Assembly: GCA_027886185.1 (NCBI GenBank)
Contig: WOAB01000110.1
Location: 310,001-374,000, forward strand
Reading direction: 5' to 3'
Source of the DNA: Rheum nobile
Taxonomy: Eukaryota > Streptophyta > Magnoliopsida > Caryophyllales > Polygonaceae
DNA: 64,000 nt
A program made the position numbers and the translations under genes. The notes below the pieces were generated by a model, which worked only from the letters and a program-made list of their open reading frames with translations, was not told where the DNA came from and searched no databases. Of the stretch, positions 13,125 to 23,500 are shown one piece after another (the stretch's first letter is position 1; every line of letters begins with the position of its first letter).

Positions 13125-14629
13125 GAATACCATGGATAAAGGCAAAAAATTATTCTCTATTGTGCTATGCACAGAGGCTTCACAAGCCAACAACATTAAC
13201 TACCCCACCAACAACAAAAATACCCATATTAATGGTTCTGTAGCCGGTGAAGGCTCTGCTACTCCTATTAATTCTTCCACTGCTATACCGGGGCATGCTC
13301 TTAGAGAGGAAGGGATTGGAAAGCCTAAGATTGACACTCAGGCCTTTCTATCCAGACTCTCTAAGGCAAGAGAAAATGTACAAAAATCTATGGAGTCTAC
13401 TCTTATGGGCTACATCATTGGTAACCCGATTGACTTTCCTAAAGTCTTTGCTAAGCTCAAAATGGAGAACTCTCAAGGGGGGTTTTAATTTCTCTGACCG
13501 ACATTATGGCTGGTTTGAAATTAAGTTTGCTAATCCCCTTGACCTGAAAAAAGTTTGGGAAGGCAGACCTTTTCATGTATTTGGTCAACTCCTTTTGCTT
13601 AAACCTGGATGTAATACCTTTGACCCTCAATTTCAAAACATATTCCAAATGGACATTTGGATTAGGATCCCTCTTTTGCCTATCGAATATTGTAATGCTG
13701 AAGCCATCCAAGCTATCCTGGAAGAAAACCATTTTGCCACTTTTCTTAAACTTGACCCCCTTGTTGCCAAACGAAAATGGGCCAAGTTCACTAGGATCTG
13801 TGTTAACATTGACTTGTCCAAAATTAAAAACAGCTATGTGTGGATTCCTGATGCCAACACGGTCTATAAAAAATTTAATGTCTGGTTTGAGGACTTCCCT
13901 GAGGGTTGTGGGAACTGTGGGGACCCCCTCCATATATTTAATACTTGTCCCCTTAGGAAGTTTGTTCCTCCTAAACTCAACATCACATTTAAGAGACCTT
14001 CCCATAAAAACACTGAGTCTGCTATCTTTTTTCCCCTTCTAATAATGATTCCAAGGGTTGGAAAGAAGTGACTGGTAGCAATTCTAAGGCCAATAAGGGC
14101 TCTAGATCTAATCCTCATGGTCACAAGCCTTACCTTGCGGAAAATGGTGGAATTTCCATCACTTATGAATCTAACCATGATTCAGATGTGGAGTTTCTGG
14201 ACTATACTACTCCTATTATCAATGATATGCCTATCCCTATGGTCAACTCCAGTGATCCTGCTGATGTTTCTGGTTCAGCTCTTCCTTCTCAGAAGATGGC
14301 TCCCTCTTCCACAGCTGCTCAAGCTGATCATAGCCCTAACCTGGTGCAAGCTAAGGTTGACTCTCAAGACTTCAACAATAATTCTGGCACCTTGAATGTT
14401 GATCCCATTACTACTGTTGTTGAGAATCAGGCTATGTTTGGCTCTGAGGCTCAAATTATCCTCCCCTACTTAGAGGCTGATCCTATTTCACAGGAAAACA
14501 TGGTTATATGTGCTGATATGTCTTCTCTTGGTCAAATCCCAAATGACGAGTCTTTTGGACGGGAGGCTACATCCTCCCCTAAATCACTCTTCCTCTATGC
14601 TGGAGATTGAGGAGGATATGAGTTGTGAA
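13125..14629 (+). pseudogene. LINE ORF1: DUF4283 domain plus CCHC zinc knuckle (frameshifted)
   Basis: This is the RNA-binding ORF1 protein of plant L1 elements. The reading starts in frame at 13125. It changes frame near 13480 in a G6T4 run and again near 14025 in a T/C run, with at least one further shift before 14597. Recognisable parts are the DUF4283-type core (GWFEIKFANP; VWEGRPFHVFGQ; MDIWIRIPLLPIEY; ICVNIDLSK) and a C-x2-C-x4-H-x4-C knuckle (CGNCGDPLHIFNTC) near 13912-13953. A hydrophilic Ser/Asp-rich linker follows. The shifts sit in homopolymers, which suggests decay after insertion, though assembly error is possible. The family assignment is firm; current function is unlikely. Confidence 0.75.
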
Positions 14630-14632
14630 GAC

Positions 14633-16442
14633 TGTAACACCCCAAAAACTTAACCATTTTGGAAATATATTACCGCTAGTGACCCCAGTGTTCCTTACCG
14701 AGATCACCCAAAGCTTTACCATTTAAATACAATTTATGAAATACAAATGATACATAATGATCAAAGCATTCAATTCCAAAACATAACATTGTCAAGGAAA
14801 CATGAGTTACGGGATTACAACCCAATACCGAATAGGCTAACACAGAGTTTAAACCAAATACAGCGGGAGTCTTATAAAGTAGGGTACAACGGAAGTCTTA
14901 CAAAAATACATTACAACCAAAGTCATTGTCCAAAAGATCTCAACCTGATTAAGAAAATAACTAAAACATTCGAAAACCACCGTCGACTCCATAGTCCTTC
15001 TGTTCTTCTGAACTACTTTCTATCTGATGTGCCGAATCGAACGGATAACACCAGCCCACATGCAGAGAACAAAGTTCGTGGGTTAGTCTACTTGAATAGA
15101 CTAGCAAGGGTACAAAGCATAAGGTTCGATGTAGTTGTATTAGGTTAGCCTTATCGTTTCTCGAATGATAACCGATAACGATAATCAACCTTCATACTTC
15201 TACGGAATAATAACAAGAGGTATGCACAAGAGAAGACTCTAGAAGACTGAATCTTCACAGAGATCGACTCGAAAGAAGACTCCAACGGAAATGAGTCTTA
15301 GGGAAAATATGACAAATCTGGAATATTTACAGAATCATACAACAATGATTTAAAAGTTGACTGAGATGCTTCGGTACACAACCAACCTCATCGCATACAG
15401 CGAATCCAGATTGGAAAGAGAACGTACTATGATCAAAGTCGAGACGAGTTTTCCTAGCTGCACTATAACTTAGCTGCACTACTCGCCGAAGGTTTATTAA
15501 TTATGTGTGTCGAGTAGCACTTATCTGATTTATATTACAAACCACACATCACATTATTAGACTTTTACATGTGTACCCCACCATTGGGACGACACATCTT
15601 AGTATACGTTTCGTCGAGAGTGACTCATACCGGAAGGTTTGTGACACCAGCTAAGTGTCCTGCCTCTACACACTTGTGAAAGAGACCGATCATGATCTTA
15701 GAATAGTACCAGGTGGAGACGAGCCACCCCGATACCAGATTATAAAGAAACGACCGGATGAAGTCCGAGTATATTCCTAACTAACAGTGCTAACCACACA
15801 GATACATCACAATCACAGTTACAAAATAAATCCACATAAAGGCCCGAAAGGCGATCACATATAATAGCGCTGTTCTAACAGATATATAACCTATTATATG
15901 ATTTTCAAAACAGTTTATAAATCACTTCCAGAAGAACACAGTAATAATCATTCCAAATTAATTAATCAATTGAAATAATTGATAATCAATGTAAATATGA
16001 AAACGATGAGCAAGAGCGAACCGCCACTTGCCTTAATCCGCAAAATAGGAACAAGCCTAACGACAACGACGGGATTCCGGGCTCGACACGGGTATAGCTC
16101 CGACAGCACAACGACCTTTGAGTCGACCCATAAAAGGAACCCTAAGTTAGATCCGACATAACCACAGTACGAATCTAAAACGACGAAAGAAAACGAAAGG
16201 AACGACGCCAAAACCAGGCGGGCCAGGTAAGGCCCGCCTCTAATACTTTATCGAGAAATGTTTTTTCGGATACTTGTTGAGGCGTATATTAATTTGCCCG
16301 CCTCAAAAAATGTTTTTGAGGCGTATAAATTAATTATCCGCCTCAAAAAAAAAAAAAAGCGATTGCCTAAGTCGTTATTGAGGCATTTTGTACTATGTAC
16401 GCCTCTAAAAGGGAGCCTCAAAAAGTGTTTTTTTCACTAGTG
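14633..16442. mobile_element. insertion starting TGTAACACCCC and ending CACTAGTG, flanked by GAC
   Basis: A block of about 1.8 kb interrupts the LINE. The right end has the subterminal GCCTC and GAGGCG words and terminal CACTAGTG of a CACTA-type transposon. The left end, TGTAACACCCCAAAAAC, instead looks like the start of a gypsy LTR. GAC occurs on both sides (14630-14632 and 16443-16445), matching the 3-bp duplication of CACTA elements, and both copies are in-frame codons of the LINE. No transposase or polyprotein is visible. It may be a CACTA derivative with captured or replaced left sequence, or two nested elements. Confidence 0.55.
16218..16442 (-). repeat. CACTA-type subterminal repeat region
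   Basis: Several alternating copies of GCCCGCCTC, GAGGCGTAT and CCGCCTCAAAAA precede the terminal AAAAAGTGTTTTTTTCACTA. Such short direct and inverted repeats next to a CACTA end are where the transposase binds in this superfamily. They support a class II assignment for this side of the insertion. Confidence 0.55.
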
Positions 16443-17436
16443 GACCCAATTAACTCCAACAAAAATCAACAAAAGAAGAAGAAGAGATTTCTCCGTTGGG
16501 AAAAACCTAACCAACACTTCTATAAAATAAACTTTGATGGAGCTAAACAATCTAATGGTGAATCTGGTGTGGGATTCATCATCAGAAATGACAAAGCCGA
16601 TGTTATCCATATGGATAATAAACGTTGTGGCTCTAATAGTATTCTTATGACAGAAGCACTCGCTCTTAAATATAGCATCAAAATTGCCAAAACAATGAAA
16701 CTAACAAAATTGCAAATTGAGGGTGACAATCTTTGCCTTATAAATTCTCTTAAAGGCATTTGAGATTGTCCCTGGGAAATTGAGATGGTTGTGGCTAGAC
16801 CTGTCAAACGGGTTAAACGGGTCGGGTTTGGGTTTAAGCGTATCGGGTCGGTTCAAGTCGATTACGGGTCACAATTTACGAGTTGATTGTGGGTCGGGTC
16901 GTTGCGGGTCAGGTACGGGTTCGGGTCGACCCAGCGGGTCGAGAGCGCCATGTCAAAAGTTTATAAAATGATTATTAAAACAATATTTTAATTAAAACAA
17001 AAAATAATAAATCAAAAAAATATATTATATAATATTTTAATAACAAAATATATTATAATATTTATAAAACAAAATATAATATAATGTTTAATATATAAGA
17101 TAAAAACACATTTGACATTTGTAATGACCCAACCCAAAAAATTTCGGGTCGAACGGGTCGGGTCACTTTTGACCCAATACTTTTCGGGTCGGGTCTCGAC
17201 CCAGAAAATGCGGGTCGGGTAAAAAATTGACAGCTCTAGTTGTGGCTGATATTATGGCTGACATCCAATCTTTCCAAGAAGTCCATTTTAGACACGTTTT
17301 TCGGGAGATGAATCGTTCTGCTGATCGCATTGCAAAACTCAGCTTTTTACCAAATGTGTCTGCTCTTAGTCTTGATTTAGAACTGCGTGTTCTCATCCGC
17401 AAGGATGCTCTAGATTGGACTTCACATAGAAATTAA
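16443..17436 (+). pseudogene. LINE C-terminal RNase H domain, split by a MITE
   Basis: This encodes a plant-LINE type RNase H (RVT_3-like). The first half (16443-16762) has KINFDGA, TEALALKYS and IEGDN, giving the first three catalytic acids. The second half (17239-17436) has VFREMNRSADRIAKL with the final Asp. Between them are an in-frame TGA at 16760-16762 and the hAT MITE at 16796-17238. Removing the MITE and one target copy puts the two halves in the same frame. The domain lies at the 3' end of the LINE, its normal place, but with no RT upstream. It is non-functional as it stands. Confidence 0.8.
16796..17238. mobile_element. hAT-type MITE with 8-bp target duplication
   Basis: The terminal inverted repeats are TAGACCTGTCAA on the left and TTGACAGCTCTA on the right, matching at 11 of 12 positions. 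The target duplication GTTGTGGC is perfect (16788-16795 and 17239-17246). The ends are rich in GGGTCGGGT and GACCC words that could form long imperfect hairpins; the middle is AT-rich. It is non-coding and was inserted into the LINE RNase H reading frame. Confidence 0.88.
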
Positions 17437-17493
17437 GCTCAATCTAATTCCTTTCCTTATCGGGAAAAAAACAACAACAACATGTTTAGTAAA

Positions 17494-18383
17494 AAAAGTT
17501 GGAAATCTAGCCTCGGCGAATTAGAAATTAGTGGAGGACCCCTTTGTCAAAATATATTTGTATAGTGTATTGTGACATCAGTTTCTATGTTATATATACC
17601 TTCGCATATTTTGGGGTTAGAAAGTTATACCTTCAAATTCACACCATCATACTGCATTAACAGATAAAATAGACTTTTTAATCTATGTTATAAGAACACA
17701 TGTTAAAACTAATTGTAAGAAAAAACTTTTTTATATAAAAATGCTTAAATTCGTTAAAACAATAACTAAAATATCTAAATATATAATATCCGTCACAATT
17801 TTTCATAAAAAAAGTTTTTGAATCTTAACCTATGTCCTAAATTAGAAAAACCGCTAAGTAAATAAGGGGAAAATAAGATGTTTTTTTAAAATTGAAAATG
17901 TAAACTCATTTCAAATGATGATAAGAAAATAAATCATCTCCATAAAAGTCAGAACTTGCTTTTTTTTGGTTTCTTTTAATGGTTTGTCTGACCTATGTCC
18001 TTAGGACATATGTTAAGAATTCTTATTAAGGAATATAAATCCTAAAGAAAGAAATGTGAACCCATTTAAAAAAAATTAAAAAATCCTAAAAAATTAATAT
18101 AAAATTAAAAGTTTTTATATATGGGATCTTAACCTAGGTTAGAAAAATTAAGACATAGGTTAGAAAAATCAATCTTTTAAATACTCCATAACTTTTGTTG
18201 TTGTAGACTTTGTTATTTTTATCTCGTCTTTAATATGAAGTACTCCAATATTGATAAAATTCACATCTGATACTTGAATTAAGAGAGAAATGTATTTATA
18301 AAATTCTCGTGTAATTTGTTAAAACAAAAACGCACCATCAAACTCATACAGGTGCTATCAAAACACCATCCATATCATAAATC
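17494..18383. other. AT-rich intergenic DNA, no gene seen
   Basis: I see no open frame or known repeat of note. Near 17991-18015 and 18130-18170 there are related AT-rich words around ACCTATGTCC and ACATAGGTTAGAAAAA that may be remnants of a small inverted-repeat element, but I could not delimit it. Confidence 0.45.
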
Positions 18384-18385
18384 TA

Positions 18386-19548
18386 CTCCCTCCCGATCAA
18401 AATTATCTGTCGTTTTAAAAATTTGCACAAATATTAAGATCAGTTAATTGTAATATCTAAAGCAAATAAAATATCTTGGGAAATGGTGATGTGTGTGTAC
18501 TGGTGTAGTGATAGATTTTTTTTTTATTTAGTAAGAATTCGAAGAATACAGCTTCGAGAGGCCAGAAACTGGCAACCAAACAAACTGGCAAGACAACAAC
18601 AAGGAGAAACAAGAACAACGAAATAAAACAGACAAAAGCGAAATAAACTAGAGCACGAGAGAGCAAGGAAGCCAAGAGAAGAGGTGAGTAAAGAACAACG
18701 AACGCTGCGCCGCCGGAAGGAAGGTCATCCTCTACGAAGCCGGAACTATAACTCGATTCATCGTCAAGGCAAGCCCTATCAGCCAAAGAAAGTCTCACAA
18801 CAGAACCGAAAAAAAAAACGGAGGAGCTTCTCGCTCGGGAGGAGTGGCCGGAGCTACACAGAAAAAGGCGGATGGAGCTTCTCGCTCGGGGGAGTGGCCG
18901 GAACTCTCGGTTTGGGGGTGGCCACCAAAGCTTGCTCGGAGACCCACTCGCTCGGGGATCCAAATCTGGATATTTCTCTGCCGGGATCCACACCAACCGG
19001 GACCTCACCGGCTCCTCGTTCCCTCCGCCGAGCACGCAGAGAAAGAGACGAAGGCGCCGGGAGAGGGCTGTTGTTGGGCGGGAGGGGGAGCCTCGAAGCT
19101 CCGACTGTGTGCTGGTGGAGGAGGTGGCCAGAGTCGAAGCGGCGGCGGCTCTTCTGGGTTGCCATGATAGCGGCGGCGGTGGTGTTATGCTCGGTCGGAG
19201 CAGGGGCCCGGTGCGGAGCAAGGCTCGGTCGGAGCGGGGACAAGAAGCGGAGCGGGCTCGGCGGAGGAAGGGGGTCAGCAGCACAGGCCAACCCCAAAGC
19301 TAGGGCCGGCTCCCCAAAGAGAGCGTTTTTGGTGTAGTGATAGATTTAATTACTCCCATCAGAGACCAATGAAAAAGCATTACTCCATTTTGACAAACGA
19401 GTCCATAATTAATTTTGAGCAAAAAGGGCCCTGACTTTAGCAATTTTTTTGGAAAAGTGGTAAACCAATATTTATGATGTCTAGAACGACAATTAAAAGA
19501 TATTAAAAAATTTAGCCTTAAACGACATATAATTTTGATCGGAGGGAG
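18386..19548. mobile_element. Stowaway MITE carrying a nested retroposon
   Basis: The left end is CTCCCTCCCGATCAAAATTAT and the right end is ATAATTTTGATCGGAGGGAG, a near-perfect inverted pair flanked by TA (18384-18385 and 19549-19550). This is the classic Stowaway end. Subtracting the nested retroposon and its target copy leaves about 334 bp, a normal Stowaway size. It is non-coding. Confidence 0.85.
18519..19329 (-). mobile_element. GC-rich non-LTR retroposon with poly(A) and 18-bp TSDs
   Basis: Identical 18-bp copies of TGGTGTAGTGATAGATTT lie at 18501-18518 and 19330-19347. On the minus strand the insert ends in ACTAAATAAAAAAAAA, so it is a poly(A)-tailed retroposon of about 811 bp transcribed from right to left. 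It is strikingly GC-rich compared with its surroundings. A 51-bp tandem duplication starts at 18823 and 18874. Long minus-strand open frames exist (18457-19284 runs through the tail; 18854-19297) but are Pro/Arg/Ser-rich and match no family I know. It could be a LINE-derived non-autonomous element or a processed transcript copy. Confidence 0.75.
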
Positions 19549-19550
19549 TA

Positions 19551-20322
19551 TTAATTTTTTGCTTTTCATATTCTCTTGAGCTTTGATGTTAGACCAACTA
19601 TTTTAGGTCAATTTTGAGTTATGTTTCTCTAAGAAATTAGGTTAGATATACACATGATCAAGTAGTTTATGAATTGTGACTATTGGAAATTTAGGCATTT
19701 GAAATTTTGACAAGAGTGTGTTAGGTAAAATTTTTGGTAAAGAGTAGAGAAAAGAGTGAAAAAGACATGGATGGGGACACGTGTAAGATGTAAGGTGGGT
19801 TATATTCATTGAGTTTGTCGAGCTTTCACCCCGTCGCTTTCCCGCCTTTACACATGGACCGGAGTTTGTCTCTCTTCTTCTCAAGCCTAGCTCCAAATCA
19901 TTGCTCATAACTCATATGTCATAAGCATGAGTTGAATGATTCTCCTATGTAATTAAATTGTCAATTTCTATTTATAGAGGGTGCGTGTTGTAATTTCGGT
20001 CTATTACATTACTTACACTTTACCTAATTTTAAAAATGATTTTTGTGATTTTATATATAGAAAATTTTGATTATGTGTTAATTTTTTAAATTTTTTTTAA
20101 ATGGATTCACCTTTCCTTCTTTAGGGTTTATATTTTTTAATAGAAATTTTTAATCTATACCCTTAGGGCATGGATTAGAAAAACTGTTTTAAAAAATCCA
20201 TGAGTTCACCTTTCTCACTCTCTTTATCTATCTAACTCCTTCTATCTTGATCTTCTCAGCTTCTATGAAAGCTTACTTACCTTATAATAATTCCTCATAA
20301 AGATAAGTCTTTAATCCATATG
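19551..20322. other. intergenic DNA, no gene seen
   Basis: A minus-strand open frame of 88 codons (19642-19908) has no recognisable features. The rest is AT-rich. There are no repeats with clear ends. Confidence 0.45.
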
Positions 20323-20331
20323 GGTTGGAGG

Positions 20332-21019
20332 CGGAGGCATGTTCAGTGGGGGCTAAAATCTTAAAAAAAATATAAATATAAACTCTCACTAAATATCATC
20401 AAATAAATTCAACTGATACCATTGAGTTAGATGCAAAATCCAATTAACAGATATTAGAGAAAATTCATTACCCCGCCTAACTCGTACGAGAAAAATATGT
20501 ATGACACTGAATTTTTATAATACAAATAAAAAGTTTCATTAATTTTCTATTTTTTTTATAAATGGAAAGTTTTAGCCTGTGGCTAAAAAGTTATTGTGTA
20601 CACTAAGTCTACCGTCTAACTTACACAAGTAATCTCAGTTGCAAACAACAAACCCAATATTCGAACCCTAATGAAATTTTGCTTAAAATTATCCAAAATT
20701 TATACAATTTAAACAAATTTTATCATTAAGTACTAATATCTCTACGTAATTTTAACAGATTTGTATAAAAAAGTTAAATTCTCAAACTCATAAATCTAAA
20801 TTTCAAAAAATTTAGTACAAATAAGAGTAGATATAGAAGAGATAGTGTATTTTTATTAAAAGAATCATGTACAAATTCAGATAAAATTGTGTTTCTTTTA
20901 GTATTTTTTTTAAAATTATGCATAATAAATCCTTAATTAAAAATTATTAATTACACAAATTAATAAATATATTTTAAAAAAAAAATCTATAGCCCCCACT
21001 GGGCACTGGCTCCGCCAGT
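20332..21019. mobile_element. non-autonomous TIR element, 9-bp duplication (Mutator-like?)
   Basis: The left end has CGGAGGCATGTTCAGTGGGG followed by GCTA. The right end, read in reverse, has ACTGGCGGAGCCAGTGCCCA followed by GTGGGGGCTA. The flanks are GGTTGGAGG on both sides (20323-20331 and 21020-21028). A 9-bp duplication fits Mutator-like elements; an 8-bp reading would fit hAT. The left end appears to lack the outermost five bases. The 688-bp interior is AT-rich and non-coding. Confidence 0.6.
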
Positions 21020-21028
21020 GGTTGGAGG

Positions 21029-22915
21029 ACATATTGTGTCACTAACCAGGATAAAAAAAAAAACCTAATTCTCACAAAAATAAAGGGTTTGTAATATAAA
21101 TTATTATATTGAACTCTTGAAAACGTTGTTTTATCGGTTTAAATGAATTATTTAGTAGGTAGTATCCAACCCAACTACCCAAGTCATGTAGTTTTAAATT
21201 ACCAAACAAGCACTTAGGAAATTTCAAAATAGGGTCATATACATTTGAAACTATGCAATTTCATACCAACCAAAAACAAACAACCCATCAATTTGAGAGT
21301 TTCGAAGGACACGGGAACCTAAAAACACTTTTGCCGACCTCTTATGGATTTTTTAAGATTAGAATGATAAGCTTTAAGGATTATGACAATATATTTAAAT
21401 GTTTTCCTTTTTAACAAGAAAAAAGGTTTAATTTAATTTTAGATAAACTAAACATTAATAATAAAATACTATATTTTAATGTTTGTTATCGTTGAGTTTC
21501 TTTATTTATACGTTTTTTTTTTTTTGCACACCTTTGTGTAATTGTAGAATAGGTAGGATTATTATATATGAAATAATTTTAAGAGAATGAATTAAATGAG
21601 AGAGATGTTTCTATACGAGCATAAAAATATAATTGTATAAAATAAACGAACGTGTGAAAAAGGTGTAATATTTTTTTTAGAAAAACGCGTAATATATGTG
21701 CATATATTTTATACTAATATTCTGCACCGAACTCGTGACAAAATAATTTGAAATATTTATATAGATACAATATGAGGTGTTTTTTTAATAAGAAAATTTT
21801 TACAATTTTTTTTTCCTAAGCCATTTACTTTGGATCAATATATATATATATAATTATCTCTTTTTGAGCCAACATTTTTTTTTTGTTTATAGCAGGCACT
21901 TAAGCCATTAAAACGGGTTATAAGGTGTCATGCTTATCAGCTAAGTTGAAAAGATTTGACAACCAACATAATGATTATGAGTCCACTTTGCTTACTTGTT
22001 ATTTTGTTGTTAATTAACCTTTTTATTTATTTTAATGCTTGAATTAACTAATTTAAATTCTAAAATCTTACCAAATATTAACTTAAAATCTAAACAAACA
22101 AAGTTAATTTTAAAACAATACATTTTAACATATGATTTCATTTCTAATTTTCGAATTAAATAAAATTTCCGTCTTAATTTTATAAATAAACACCATTATG
22201 TTATTTTAAAATTATTTTTAACTCAATATACGATCATATATATTATATGTATTCCATACATGCGTTTTACTTCAATCCCTAAGATCTTTAATCTTATTAG
22301 AGTAAACTTGTAAAATTCATTTTATTTTAATCATCTATTAAATTTACAAATAGTTAAGTTGGATACATAATCACTTATTATTATATCTTATAATTATTAA
22401 CACTCCAAGATCGTGCATGACACAAGACATACTTTCGTTTGTATTGAATACAATACTCTAACAAACTTATATTTCAAGTGTTACTAGAGACAGTCGATTT
22501 GAAAACAAACCCTTATTTTTTTTTATATAAGCTAACATTAGACTCTTTGATATGTACAAGATTAACCTCAATCATCAAAGCAAGTGATTTTATTAAATAT
22601 CGAATACGATAATTTGTGGTAGAATTCATGGCGTGAAATTCTCTTTTGATATTACAAGCTCAACATTAGTTTTGGAATGCGAAATCTTGGTGATCCAACT
22701 TTTAAGAAGAGTAATAGTAATATCATTTGATGCGAGAAATTCGACAACTATATTACTTTTTCTATAACAGTAAAAACGCTAAAAGAATCAAAGTAATCCA
22801 ACAAGGATAAGGATAAGACTTCCTACCCGAATATAAGACCGAACCCGGATTCGGCCCAAATATTTGGACAACAATCTATAAAAGTAGACGAAGGGCGCAA
22901 ATCGCAATTAGTGCT
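21029..22915. other. AT-rich intergenic DNA, no gene seen
   Basis: There are no open frames of interest on either strand. Composition is uniformly AT-rich with several T runs and a short TA run near 21839. I found no terminal repeats. Confidence 0.55.
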
Positions 22916-23500
22916 CAATAAATATGAAAAATTATCTCTTATTTTTTATTGATCTTTCATTACAAACTAAGTCTTCTAATATAGTTCAATGGTTAATGAC
23001 ACTCTTATAATACAAGACGTCTAGGGTTCAATCCTCATTCTTAACAACTTTATTTTACTATTTTATCTTTCATTATTTTTTTATATTAATTAGTTACTCA
23101 AATCTTTATATCTATTTATCTACATATAAAATAGAGCTTTTGTCCAATTAATGACTCATTACTTTAGCCTCTAATTAAAATAAGTTTTCAATTACATTTT
23201 ATTTGTTAAATCTTTCAAATTCTAATGTACACGATCAATAAAAAAACTTAGCTTTATAAAAGTTATTGTCCAATTAAAAACTCATTATTTAGTCTTCAAA
23301 TTACACAATTTCTCAATTAGAATCAATCTGTTAAATCTTTCAATTTAATTTATTGTCAAATTAAAAACTCATTATTTACTCTTCAAATTACACAATTTCT
23401 CAATTACAATCTATCTGTTAAATCTTTTAAATTCTAATGTACACGATCAATCTATCTATAAAAATATAAAGTAGACTTTTTGACAATTAATGCACCGTCA
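22916..23500 (+). repeat. dispersed repeat with tRNA-like head and repeated units
   Basis: The segment matches 52480-53020 in inverted orientation. It starts with a tRNA-like head, then has an AT-rich body with two to three related units of about 120 bp around TCAAATTACACAATTTCTCA and CTAATGTACACGATCAAT. Just after, TCTATCTATAAAAATATAAA resembles a Helitron 5' start. It is probably a Helitron- or SINE-related family. Confidence 0.55.
22980..23040 (+). repeat. tRNA-like sequence with A-box and B-box words
   Basis: TAGTTCAATGGTTAA (A-box-like, from 22982) and GGGTTCAATCC (B-box-like, 23024-23034) are spaced as in a tRNA. There are no convincing acceptor or anticodon stems, and the same sequence recurs at 52893-52953, so this is a tRNA-derived repeat rather than a tRNA gene. 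Confidence 0.55.

Larger units (their letters stand above)
12143..17493 (+). mobile_element. LINE (plant L1 type) lacking EN and RT, with 18-bp TSDs
   Basis: Identical 18-bp copies of AACAACATGTTTAGTAAA lie at 12143-12160 and 17476-17493. Between them are a C/T-rich 5' leader, an ORF1 with DUF4283-like and CCHC regions, a C-terminal RNase H domain and an A-rich tail (CGGGAAAAAAACAAC). Removing the two later insertions (14633-16445 and 16796-17246, each including one target-site copy) leaves about 3.05 kb. No endonuclease or reverse transcriptase motif is found in any frame. The target duplication and tail show it inserted by target-primed reverse transcription, so an RT-deleted derivative was probably mobilised in trans. 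It is now decayed by frameshifts and stops. Confidence 0.8.

Noticed and set aside
18684..19337. plus-strand host gene in the GC-rich island
   Set aside because: The island is a minus-strand poly(A)-tailed retroposon; long frames on both strands follow from its GC content.
22980..23040. functional tRNA gene
   Set aside because: A- and B-box words are present, but the stems do not pair well, and the same sequence recurs as part of a longer dispersed repeat.
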